Of a DNA stretch of 64,000 nt, positions 1-10,156 are shown piece after piece (the stretch's first letter is position 1; the number at the start of each line of letters is the position of its first letter). The stretch comes from Polymyxa betae (taxonomy: Eukaryota > Endomyxa > Phytomyxea > Plasmodiophorida > Plasmodiophoridae), in contig RBZT01000313.1 in the NCBI GenBank assembly GCA_003693705.1, forward strand, positions 62,001 to 126,000, given 5' to 3'. A program made the position numbers and the translations under genes. Below the pieces are notes generated by a model that did no database searches, was not told where the DNA came from, and saw only the letters and a program-made list of their open reading frames with translations.

Positions 1-663
1 TGTAGGACCCCGAGATGATGATCTTTTCCCATTATCAGCAAAACAGAACATCTGTGTTCGTTGTGGGCAACAAAACAATCTGCTCCGAGCCTATGTTGTT
101 CCCCATTGTTATCGTCGTGAATTCCCCAAGAAGTTCTCTTCGCATCAATCACACGATATCACTCTGCTTTGTGTCTCGTGCTATGAAATTTGGGCCCAGG
201 CCCATGCTGCCCTTCGAAATCAGATCTCTACCGAGTTTGTCGTTCCAATTGATGGTGTTCGTGTGGGTCAGGCACCTGACCAGAAACGCATTCAGATAGT
301 GCAGACAGCGCGAACTTTGCTAAAATATCGAACAATCCCGCAAGATAAGAGGAAACAGCTTCTCAGGTATATATTGTAATCGATTTTAAACAAGAGGCTG
401 GAATTAGCATGAATAGGACGGTTGCTGATTATAATGGATGGCAAGAGTTACCAAGTGACCAGATGCTCATCGACTTCGCTGATTCGGAAAGTACTGATGA
501 TAATCGGCCGCTGATTCCGCATGGGCGATTAGTGATTCAAGCGGTAGCCGATCTGCCTGAATTTATCCGACGATGGCGAACCCATTTTGTGGAGAGTTTA
601 CAGCCGAAATATCTGCCAGAACACTGGAATGTGGATTATGGTCTGACTGAAGAAACCCATTGA
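1..663 (+). CDS. EXD2: EXD2-like 3'-5' exonuclease, C-terminal part (5' end cut by window)
   Basis: Frame 2 is open from base 2 and reads a zinc/HNH-like region: CVRCGQQNN, then VVPHCYRREFPKKF, SHQSHDITLLCVSCYE. This is the C-terminal hallmark of exonuclease 3'-5' domain-containing protein 2. A 41-nt intron (367-407, GT..AG, phase 2) joins it to the last exon, which contains HGRLVIQAVADLPEFIRRWR and a PKYLPEHWNVDY tail, also typical of the family. In known homologues a DEDDy exonuclease domain precedes this part and acts in DNA-end resection or mitochondrial RNA metabolism; that domain lies outside the window. It ends at TGA 661-663 and converges on the COP9 gene 35 bp away, with AATAAA at 675-680. 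The family call is firm; the exact paralogue is less certain because only the C-terminus is seen. Confidence 0.78.
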
Positions 664-674
664 CATATTGTATC

Positions 675-680
675 AATAAA
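675..680 (+). promoter_or_regulatory. Poly(A) signal AATAAA of the EXD2-like gene
   Basis: AATAAA begins 12 nt after the stop codon, inside the 35-bp gap before the convergent stop of the COP9 gene. The two 3' UTRs must therefore overlap the neighbouring gene or be extremely short. Confidence 0.5.
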
Positions 681-698
681 TAATTTCGATTAAAAACA

Positions 699-2338
699 TT
701 ATGACGACTTCACAGACCCGACAACGATGCGATGACGTAATTGAGCAATACGTAAAGACAAAGCCACATCCATCGAGAGGAATCGATTAGCAACACGATC
801 ACAAATCTCGAAAGCATTCTAATGGACAGATGAGCAAGCAGGAAAATGACAGCAAATCGTTCCCGAACCTTCTGTTGTTTTGAGATATTGGTAAATAAGA
901 TCTGTCGTTCAGCATCGATTTTGGCCTGAATGACGCCTTTCTGAATCAGCCTAACTAAGACCGATTGAATATTTTCAATAGACTAAACAGTCAGGTGAGT
1001 TGTTTCATCAAACAAGTTGCAGATGGAGCACCTCTTGAAAAGCAGAGCTCATCCGTTTCAGACAAATCGATTGATACGGCGAGATGTAAATACAAAAAGC
1101 CGATTCTTGAATAGCATCAAATGCCGCTCTGCTTACCGATCCTGTGAAACTCAGCGGTCAGTATCGGTCCAATCTGTCCCAATGAAAATGACACTTTTGA
1201 AGTATGGATCACCAACAAGATATGTATCTGCAATACGTTCCATATGGCGAAACGACGAGTGAAATTGCGAGTTGCATAAATCGACGAAGGCTTGCTTAGA
1301 ATCAGGACACAGATCCAGAGCCTATCAATATTGAAGATGGCAAAACAAGGGTAAACACGGCGCTGATTCCAACCGATTTGAAATGTTCATGGTTCAGTAA
1401 CTGTTTCAGTTGATTACGATTATGGCTGGCCAAGACACAGATCACCATATATCGAACTAGATCTATGGTACAAAACAATGGCGGGTAATCAGGAAATGAC
1501 CCGATCTATGCCGAAACAATTCATAAACATTGCCATGAAAATAAGAGAGCAGAATTACAGATAGAAGCGTTTCAGCAGCTTCATAAAACTGCATCTGTCT
1601 AATCTGAACAACGGCAAGGGCGCCTTTAAGGATGGCAACCTCAGATGGATGTTGTTCAGAGCCTATAGCAATGTGAACCTCAACGTACATGAGAAGTCAC
1701 ATGATCAACATACCTTTGTTGGAAATGGCGCGCACCACTTCAGGACGAACATGTTGAGCGACGTTTGAATGAGTCGAGTAGATGTTTTCAGCAACAACAG
1801 CAATAGATAATTTCAGCTTATCCAGAGGTTCAGATGTGAGCTCATTGATCTCTAGAAGCTTGATCAGAGACATCTTATGATCTCCAATTGTTTCAGATTG
1901 CAATCTTGAATGATTCCATAATGCATTCTAAACAGCGTAATTACAGGCTATACGGGCAGATAACGGTCAAAATACTCGAATTTTCTCAGGGTCTTGCGTG
2001 AGTTTGGCATTATACAGCATTCTGTCAGCATGATCAATAGCACGGGTCTGCTCAGATGCCGCTTTCTTAATCCATTCCTCCGATTCCTAGCTCAGTGTGA
2101 ATTAATAATGTCAGCGGGTAAAGAGAATCTATACAGGGCTTAACGGAGACTCGATCTGTTTCAATACCGTTGTATTGATAGTTTTGCTTTTAATAAGCGC
2201 CACCAGATACGATTTGGCTGCATCGCGCTCATGCGGGAAATCGAGCAGCTCAATCAAACGAGCGATCAGGGTAGGCCCAGAATATGCCTGAACGATCCGG
2301 CTTAGAGCAGGCGTCAAGGTCTGATTGCCTGGCGACAT
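699..2338 (-). CDS. CSN1: COP9 signalosome complex subunit 1
   Basis: Several short exons on the minus strand. The first (2338-2129) starts MSPGNQTLTPALSRIVQAYS and gives the CSN1-type segment around YSGPTLIARL, with a repeat-like stretch ending in KQIESPL. The next exon (about 2089-1980) has ADRMLYNAKLTQDPEKIR. Later exons give AILKGALAVVQIRQMQFYEA, then CVLASHNRNQLKQLLNHEHF, matching the PCI-preceding helices of CSN1/Rpn7. The last exons read AFCIYISPYQSICLKRMS, then IENIQSVLVRLIQKGVIQAK, the winged helix of the PCI domain. The stop is TAA at 699-701. CSN1 is a scaffold of the COP9 signalosome, which removes NEDD8 from cullin-RING ligases. Rpn7 of the proteasome lid is the closest alternative, but the spacing and the VYGGLC-like region fit CSN1 better. 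Exon edges are approximate. Confidence 0.72.
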
Positions 2339-2531
2339 TGGAACGAGTTCAATGAACTACTGCGTTGTATACCGGCATTAACACTCCGATAGGGCAATGG
2401 ACATCAACACATCAGCATTTAGTAGTAATAAATCAATGTATTCACATAACTTCATATTCTATATCACCTCCATCGGGATTTTTCTTGATGGCAAATCATC
2501 ATTATTATGGTATGATGCGATGGCTACTAGG

Positions 2532-5500
2532 CTATTTATTATCCTGATATTCTCTAGCAATCGCCTCCCAATTATTCCTGTTGGCGTCCATGTTGTCCAT
2601 GGCAAACGAGAGTTCAGGAAGGAAATCGTTCATTGCTTTCCAGATCGGTCGAACGACATAGTTAATAAAATTGATTTGTAAGTTGGCTAGCGATTCACGA
2701 GATGTGTTCAACATGAACGCTGCATATGGCAGATTCATTTCTTTCTCTCTTTTAGCCTTCAAATTCACTTAATGAAATGCACCAGACCACAACATGCAAT
2801 CCAAAACCTGTTGGTAGAATTCTTGCTGAATAAGATCAGCCCATCTTACACTCAGCTGTATAGGGAGAACTGGGTTTCCTATATCGCTGCAATGTAAGAT
2901 ATTATTAACCATCAACTGCCGATCAAATGGATTGTTCCTGTTCAGTTTCATGCTGGCATTAGACTGAAGTAACAAACTCAGGGTTGAGAAAATCCCATTT
3001 CGGTCATCTACCCTATTAATTAACGCTTCCAGCATGGTCTTATGCTGGCTCATGTCAGTATGCAAAATCCCTTCGACAATGGATTTTCTCAAAATCTGAC
3101 GATCTTGTTTTGATAGGCCTGACAAGATATCCGTCTCTTGCTTTCGAAGCAACTGGCATAATGTTGCGGCGTGGTGGTTCTCCAAAACGGAAACGTCGTT
3201 ATATCGGATCGATAATTCGTCTTCCCTGAATAACCGTCAATAGCAGAAAAATACAGTCGAACAATGATCATTACGAATTAATTAGAAAGTCGTTATTCAT
3301 TCCAGGATGCCCAAGATCGTGACCAAGTGCTGCAGTGATCAATGCCAATATATCCGCCCCAGTTAAAATTGTTTTAGCAGACGTCGTTGTTATGAATAAG
3401 AAGCACATATGCATAACAGAAAATGCATGTCTAAAGTTGTGGTAAGGGTTGTCAAAATACATGCTTCGTAGCTGGAAAAGAAAGTTTCTTAGCGTGCTCC
3501 TTGGTATCCTGAACGATTGCGTCAGCTCTAAAATGTCATAAATATTTTCACATAGCCCTAAGTGAACGTTAGTTTCGATTCAAAACTTGTCAGCTGCCAG
3601 TAAGCGTCTTTACCTAGCAGCTCATCAAGCGAATGACTGAAGACATCAAAATTCCAATCACACAATTCGCTCTGTGTTGCTTGAGAAGACGATAAAGGCC
3701 ACTCGATAGCGTCAGATCGAGAATTGATTTGCCTTCATCATAATTAAATTGTCGAAAGTACAATGAGAAATGTTACCTTCTGGCCTGCCCGTTGATAAAC
3801 TGGCTGATGTAATCTTTCATGTGCGACTTGTTACCACTCATATCCATGGCCTGTTGGAACGAGCTCTCCTGTGCCTTCCTTTGCAAAGCGCTCGCAATTT
3901 CACGAGCAAACGTCTAGGACATTGTCAACCTTGAGTGAGCTTCGACATCGTACAACGAACCTGCATTATATCGAGATCGGAATCTTCAAATTGAACCTGA
4001 TGATCAACGCAAGGAACCCGATCGCACAAGGCACAATGCTTATTTATACATTGTATAACAGCAACTGGCTTTCCTCTGAAATTAGAAACCTATTACAGCC
4101 AATAGGTTAATTATATTGGGTAGGAAAACGTGCATTCTTACAGGCACGCATAACACTGTTTTTGTCAGATAATTGCTTTGCTTATCTAAAGCGGCGCTGA
4201 AGCGCTCATCTTTGTAGGCGTCTACAATGTTAAGACTCTGGCCAGATGCTGCAACGAAGCCAGATATGCCTGAGACGTGTGTAATCAAAAGGAACATAAA
4301 AGTAATAAATTCTAGAACCTTTGCCAACTGGAAAACGAAATCCAGTAGCCTCTGCATCTTTAGAGATTTTAAACCAGAGCTCATTCGTAGATGGATCAAT
4401 CATGAAGAGTGAAACACGATCACAGCGAACCACCCTATAAGATGCCTCGACAACCTGATCAGAGTCAGTTTACGATTGCTGCGTCATTACGCGATCGATC
4501 TACTTTGGATATGATTTGATCCACATCCTCGTTCGTATGAACTGTTTTAACAATTTCCATGATGGCTTCATTTCGTTCTTGCCGTTTCTTCTCCTCTTGA
4601 AATCTGTTGTGTTTTGAGTCAGAACGTAAGGATTGGATTATTCAAATAGTATATACTTCAGAGTAGTTACAAGGATGATAGCAGCTTGACGCGTAATCTG
4701 CTTAAGAATTTCTTCATCAGCGAGACTAAATGAGTCCCCCCGTTTGTTGAAGCATTGCACAAATCCAAGCAAGGACTGTGCAGCATCGTCCATTATAGGG
4801 ACAACTATCATCGATCGCACCTTAACAGCTCCGTATTCGCAAGGTAGCAATTCTGTTATTTGTCAGATAGACAATCAATGAAAGTCTTACACGCACCGGA
4901 TAGGTTTGGATCATTATCCACAAATCTCAGTCTCTTGATTTCTGGTTTCTGGGCAATGCGACCAACGCTGCCTTCCCCTGCTTTTATACTAAAGCCTTTT
5001 CCTAAATCGGCGAAGTCAAAATCTGGTCTCGAGTATGTAGTGTGTTTACTTGAAGGACGGTCGCTCCCGAGACATTCGATTGTATTCTTCTTCTTGTCGA
5101 ATGTATAAATGTTAACTAGCTCGGCGTCCAGAATATCATATGTTACATCTTCAATCTTCATTAATGCCGCTCTAAGATATGATTAGTCAAACTCATTAGC
5201 TCAAATGTCATTGATTTGCCTCGTTTCGGTTTGGCGACCCAGATCCTGTGATATACTGACAATTTTTTGATACAAGCGAAGTACCTACTGCAGTTAAAAC
5301 TAGAGATTCGTGCCAACGCGATAAGCGTACCCGAAAGAGTTGGCGAGAAACACCAACCTTATTCTGGTTGTTATTAAGGCTTAGAAATCGGACAAACATT
5401 GTTTTTGTCAGTGTTCCCCTTAACATCCTTGTTGAAATATAATCAAACACATCTTCCACAGAGGGTTGATTGACAGTGATCTGATGATCCGATTGCTTAT

Positions 5501-6388
5501 CATTGGTAGAATCCTCTCGAAGGGTTTTGCATGAACTGGGGCTTACCAATGGCAACCCAGATGCTGCTGAGAAAATGCTTGGTCGTTTTTCTTGAAATAA
5601 ATCGCTTACTATGGATTTGAACTCATCAGATCCCTGGTAAGAAAGTACAATTAATTACTGAGAAATTAATAATCATGAAACGACTAGTATCATGAAAGAC
5701 GTTTTTCTGAATGGGAGAAATGTGACTGACAGATGCAGTAGCTCCCGATTGCTGTTTGAGCTCAGCGATTTCTTGACGCTGTTGTTCAACCTGACGTTGT
5801 AACTCGGCAACAGGAGCCTCGACAATTTTGCAATCACTTTCGTGTTCGAATAGTTTAGATAAAATTGGATAACCGGATACTGAAGATTCAAACGCCAGCC
5901 GCCGAGCCTTGCTTGACTCAGAATCGATGGGAGCCTTCGAGTTTAATTGCTTTTCGATGTATTCTAACGAAGATTTCAACTGCGATTCATAATCACGACA
6001 TTCTGTTAACGCTGAGGTAACTCGTCGTCGCCGTAATTCCTAGGTATATTTAGCAGTACGAACTATCAAACATCTGCTAATGCTAACCAAAAGCTCGGCG
6101 GCGGTACCGTCCATAAACCTGGCCCGGCGACACTATCCGAATTTATATACAAGGTATGTTGCAGGGGCGTTGCGGGATCAAAATATCCATCAGAGACCGT
6201 ACATAACAATCTCGAACATATCTACCACAGTTATGAATGGAATTCAAAACGAATTCGTTTAATGAGGATTCCTCGCAATCGTCTATCTGTCTCTCGCGAC
6301 TTGTAGCGTAACACTCTGTAGCGATGTTGACAGCATTAGGGTTTACAGTGCTCATAATTAGATTGATTGGAGCCCTCTTTATTGACAA
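2532..6388 (-). CDS. GAF-domain 3',5'-cyclic nucleotide phosphodiesterase (PDE class I)
   Basis: A many-exon gene. The N-terminal exons (6388 or 6352 start, then about 6210-6117 and 6040-5700) encode a Gln/Glu-rich coiled coil (VAELQRQVEQQRQEIAELKQ). Two GAF domains follow: about 5161-4640 (SMIVVPIMDDAAQSLLGFVQ) and about 4433-4100 (LFMIDPSTNELWFKI). The catalytic domain has the metal-binding set YHNFRHAFSV, HDLGHPGMNND, then ENHHA, then CSDIGNP, ending near AMDNMDANRNNW. The order GAF-GAF-PDEase is that of animal and protist PDE2/5/6/10/11-type enzymes, which hydrolyse cAMP and/or cGMP and sense cyclic nucleotide through GAF. Substrate preference cannot be read from this. It ends with TAG at 2532-2534, directly preceded by AATAAA on the coding strand. 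Introns are about 50 nt (for example about 2760-2811). Confidence 0.88.
2535..2540 (-). promoter_or_regulatory. AATAAA abutting the stop codon of the PDE gene
   Basis: The last two sense codons are AAT AAA, followed by TAG. A canonical poly(A) hexamer therefore lies immediately before the stop. Confidence 0.4.
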
Positions 6389-6532
6389 ATGGCAAACTTA
6401 TAGAGACTGAAAGACCAGTCAAATGACTGGGTCCAATTAGAAATCACTGGAAAATGAAGCGTAATCCCAGTGTCTCGTGATTGTGACGTAGGATCCCCCA
6501 CGGCCCTCTCATTGACCACTGCTCATTTATCA

Positions 6533-8206
6533 ATGCTGTTGCGAGTTAAGCGTCGCCTGGCTCATGCATTATCGAGACGGAATGTTTCGATTCTGCAGAT
6601 CGGGCCACGACCGAAGATCAACGTCGAGGAAATTGTGAAGAACGCCGATCGGGTTGCTGTCAATGCACAACAGCGCAAGGTGTCCGGGATCGAACCTCAG
6701 CGGATCGTAGGCTTGGCAAAAGAACATCACGAAATGATAACTGCTCGGCAAAAACTCGAACAAAAACGTAATGTTTTGTCCAAGAACCTCAATGCCAGTT
6801 CCAGGTGGTTTGAGTAAAAGCACGGATTCAGATTTCTTATACCGCTTGTAAATAGCGACTCTGAATTAGAAGAAGCACGAGAACTGAAGAGGCAAGTCCA
6901 GCACATTCGTCAACTTGAGCACCGGGTCGAGGATTTGCTCTTTGAAGAATGTATCAAGGTTCCTAATTGGACACATAACTTTACACCGATCGGTAGCGAA
7001 GATTGTGCACGTGTTTTCAAAGTGATTGGTTCTCGGAAGGCCTTTGAGCCAAACCTTACTGCATTATGCCATGTTGAATTGGGCAAAAAGTTAGATTGGT
7101 TTGATTTCGAATCGGCTTCTAACGCCAGGTTTGTTCTGCAAACAGATTCTGGAAATGCAAACCTGACATTCTCATTTACAGTGGAAGTCGATCTGTATTT
7201 TTAAGAAACGAAGCTGTTCTTCTTGAACAAGCTCTGATCATGTGGACATTACAGGTGTGTGAAGAATACTCAATATGGCCTCTTATCACTCATTTGCTTA
7301 CTTTTCTAGGAGTGCATCAAGAATGGTTTCGTTGCGATCGCTCCACCTTCTTTAGTGCATGAGCATTCTCTGGAAAGGTGTGGGTTTTTTCCCAGACAGC
7401 ATGGTCAAGATCCGCCTCTGTTTCGCATCGAGGGATCCGATTTGTGTCTATCCGGAACATCTGAGGTGCTATTAGCTATGACCCTTTATGACAAAATAAT
7501 CGGTAGGAGCCTCTTAAACGGTGATGTTGTGATAGACCTGACATAAAATTTCCAGCTTCGAAAGACCTTCCTTTGAAATATGTTGGGATCAACCCATGTT
7601 TTAGAACCGAGTTAGGAAGTGGAGCTGCATCCAGGGGTATTTACAGGCTGCACCAATTCAATAAAGTGGAGCTGTTTGGAGCTTGCGAACTTGCGGATGC
7701 CGACGCTCTTCATATGGAAGTTGTCGACCTGCAGGTTCTCCACTCAACATTTGCTTGTAGAATTCCGTTGATCCCAGTTATTATAGGTACATCTCTGCAC
7801 ACAGCTTGGGTTGCATTGCCGACTGCTAGAAATGCCGAGTGAAGAATTAGGTGCATCTGCATTCCGTAAATTAGATATGGAAGCATGGATGCCAGGAAAG
7901 GCACGGGATGCTTATGGGGAGATTATGAGCGCTTCGAACTGTACCGATTACCAAAGTAGGAGGTTAAATGCCCGTATAAAGAATCCCGACGAAGCCCGGC
8001 GGTTTGTAGCAACTGTTAATGGCACAGCTTGTGCCATTCCTCGAATGATCATTGCTATAATGGAACAATTTCAGGTAGCAAACTCACTTGATTTATTAGC
8101 ATCGCCTGATCTACTCGGTTAGAATGATTTAGGTGTTGTCATTCCGCAAGTGCTACGACCTTACATGGGAGGAATCGAGATGGTTCGATTCCGGACGCGG
8201 ACATAG
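6533..8206 (+). CDS. SARS2: Seryl-tRNA synthetase, probably mitochondrial
   Basis: Class II aminoacyl-tRNA synthetase that charges tRNA-Ser. The N-terminal helical arm is recognisable ([20 protein letters not shown], then [17 protein letters not shown]). It is followed by [16 protein letters not shown], the TSEVLL motif ([11 protein letters not shown]), motif 2 ([20 protein letters not shown]) and motif 3 ([20 protein letters not shown]). The C-terminus is [11 protein letters not shown]. The start at 6533 ([17 protein letters not shown]) gives an Arg-rich amphipathic leader typical of a mitochondrial presequence; an upstream in-frame ATG at 6470 would add 21 residues. Introns are short, for example about 6800-6850. 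Motif 3 is atypical (TACAIPR where most have a G-rich stretch), as in some organellar enzymes. The stop is TAG at 8204-8206. Confidence 0.9.
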
Positions 8207-8312
8207 ATATTGTTTTCAATATATTTACCATGTTGTTCGATGATCTGACGCGTGCCAACCGCTTTGAAATGATATGACACGTCAGAACCTATACAGTACG
8301 TTTGCAGCTGAA

Positions 8313-9973
8313 ATGAAGTCTAGTTCATTGGTTGCCGTCATCCTTGTTGCCATCTCATGTCAGGCATCAACTGACATCTTGGACCATCTCGTACCGATAC
8401 TCGTTGGAAACGGGGGCATGGGAGCTTTGCAATTTGAGGTCGACACAGCAGATACAATATCAACAGCATGCTCACAGAAATATTCGGCTTTCCAAACAGT
8501 TTGCACATTGTCAGCGGATTCCGCCAGTTGTTCCGGTACGTCCAGCTGCTTTTATAAAAGACAACGAGCATTCGCTGCCGTTGTTGCAGCATGCACAGCC
8601 TCTTCCAATCTAAATGTTCTATACGACGCTGCTCATCAGTATGTTTCTGATATGGTTTGATTACATCAAATACTTAACTGCTGTTTTTTCTGAGATTGAA
8701 TTGTTTTAGGGTCGATGTCTTAAATCCAACAATCAATACTGCTATGTCAACGGTCAAAACTTATTGGCAGGCATCGCGAACAGTACGCTCTCGGCCGATG
8801 GCACTCATCAGGTTCTCAGTAAAATTTGTACAAGCCCAGCTGGTTGCATTGGCAAGGCACTGGCCTGGAGTATCGATCCAACCGAGCGCGACGCATGTCG
8901 CTTATCAAGTGAGAACAACCAATGGTGTGCGAGGGAGCTTTTTGATCTGAAAAACCTGATTGCTTCGAAACCGAATTCGGTCCCTGATATGTCGCTTCTC
9001 TGCACACCGTGCACTCGAAGATTCGGCTACTTTCCAAAATACAAGATCGATACGTATTGCATGGTAGGGAACAAATCTCAGACTTGTTTGTATTTACTAA
9101 AAGATTGTCAGAGGACTGGCGGCTCGTTCTGTGGTGACTTGCTTGCTTCAACTTTTAACCGATCAGGAACTTTAGCGAAGACATCCCCATGCGCCGACAT
9201 GGACATCTCCTCTCCTGGGTATATTATATACTCAGCAATATCATTTGGCAGAAGCCGCTCTAAATCTTTATGCAGATCCTGTACCGATTCTTGTCGAGAC
9301 TTCTTAACTGGGGTTGTTGCTGAATCTGGTTGCTGCTTGAGTTCTGCCTTGCAGCAGGCCATCGCTGCCGCTTCATCAGACGACGCCAACCGGTTGCAGG
9401 CACAGATCGCGTATTACCAATCGGATTGCGGAATCAATATTCCAGACGCATGCGATGGGCCCGCTCAAACATCGATCTCGTTTAACATTCGTATCACAAA
9501 CTTGGCAAATCCAGGGAAAAATGCTGCTAGCCTGTGTTCTTTGATCCAAACAGAGGTCGGCGGTTGGTTCGGTGTGAGACCCAGTCGGATAAGCTGTATC
9601 TATTCCGCCAATACAGCAGGCTCTTTCCAAATCGATTTCTTCAGCAGCTCGGGCTATATTAAGGTTCGGGGATTGAACCTCATCGTTCTTCGCGACATTT
9701 TGGGGATTGATGACTTCATCGTGTTTCGCGAAATTAACGTGTTATGTTCATTAGGACGATTTGAGTTACATCCAGCAACAAAGCAGTGACGGTACTCTAC
9801 AAATGCCCCTGATTACGAGTGATTATTGGAGCGATACGACATTGGGTACAACAGTTCAGGTTAGCAATGTCGCCAGTGATAACAAATATTCGCATACAAG
9901 CCATGCCTATTCCATGTCATCAACAGTACTGCCGATTCTTATCATGATTGCTGCAATATTTGTCCTGTTCTGA
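8313..9973 (+). CDS. Secreted Cys-rich protein with signal peptide and probable GPI-anchor tail
   Basis: Three exons join cleanly: 8313-8654, intron 55 nt, 8710-9720, intron 34 nt (9721-9754), 9755-9973, giving about 523 residues. The start at 8313 gives MKSSSLVAVILVAISCQAST, a clear signal peptide; an upstream in-frame ATG at 8274 would bury it. The mature part has more than 25 cysteines in repeated Cys-x-x-Cys or paired spacing, for example LLCTPCTRRFGYF and LCRSCTDSCRDF. The C-terminus is a Ser/Thr-rich stretch followed by STVLPILIMIAAIFVLF with no cytoplasmic residues, as in GPI-anchored proteins. I do not recognise the family. It is likely a cell-surface or wall protein. It resembles in style the large families of Cys-rich GPI proteins of fungi and chytrid-like organisms, but that is impression, not homology. 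Confidence 0.75.
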
Positions 9974-10086
9974 TTGCCTTCAATCATTATGAAATATCTG
10001 TAAAGTTACAGTTCAAGCAATGTAATTATTCAACAAAAAATATTAAAATTTGGTATCTCTTGAAAAAATTTCATTCGTGTTAGTCA

Positions 10087-10107
10087 CGGAGTCCGGGACG
10101 GATTCCG
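10087..10107. promoter_or_regulatory. Two copies of inverted motif CGG-N3-CCG upstream of ESF1
   Basis: CGGAGTCCG (10087-10095) and CGGATTCCG (10099-10107) sit 12 bp apart, ending about 50 bp before the ESF1 start codon. The same CGGA-N-TCCG element lies upstream of eIF3h (40528-40536) and GET3 (18798-18806). CGG/CCG half-sites are the classic target of Zn2Cys6 regulators, but assigning a factor is inference. Confidence 0.35.
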
Positions 10108-10156
10108 ATCCAGACTCGGAACTTCAAGTTGAATTTTCACCAGCTGAAACAGGATA

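Noticed and set aside
8181-8193. GGTTCGATTCCGG, like a tRNA T-loop/B box
   Set aside because: It lies in the conserved C-terminal coding sequence of the seryl-tRNA synthetase, and no acceptor or D-arm partner is present.
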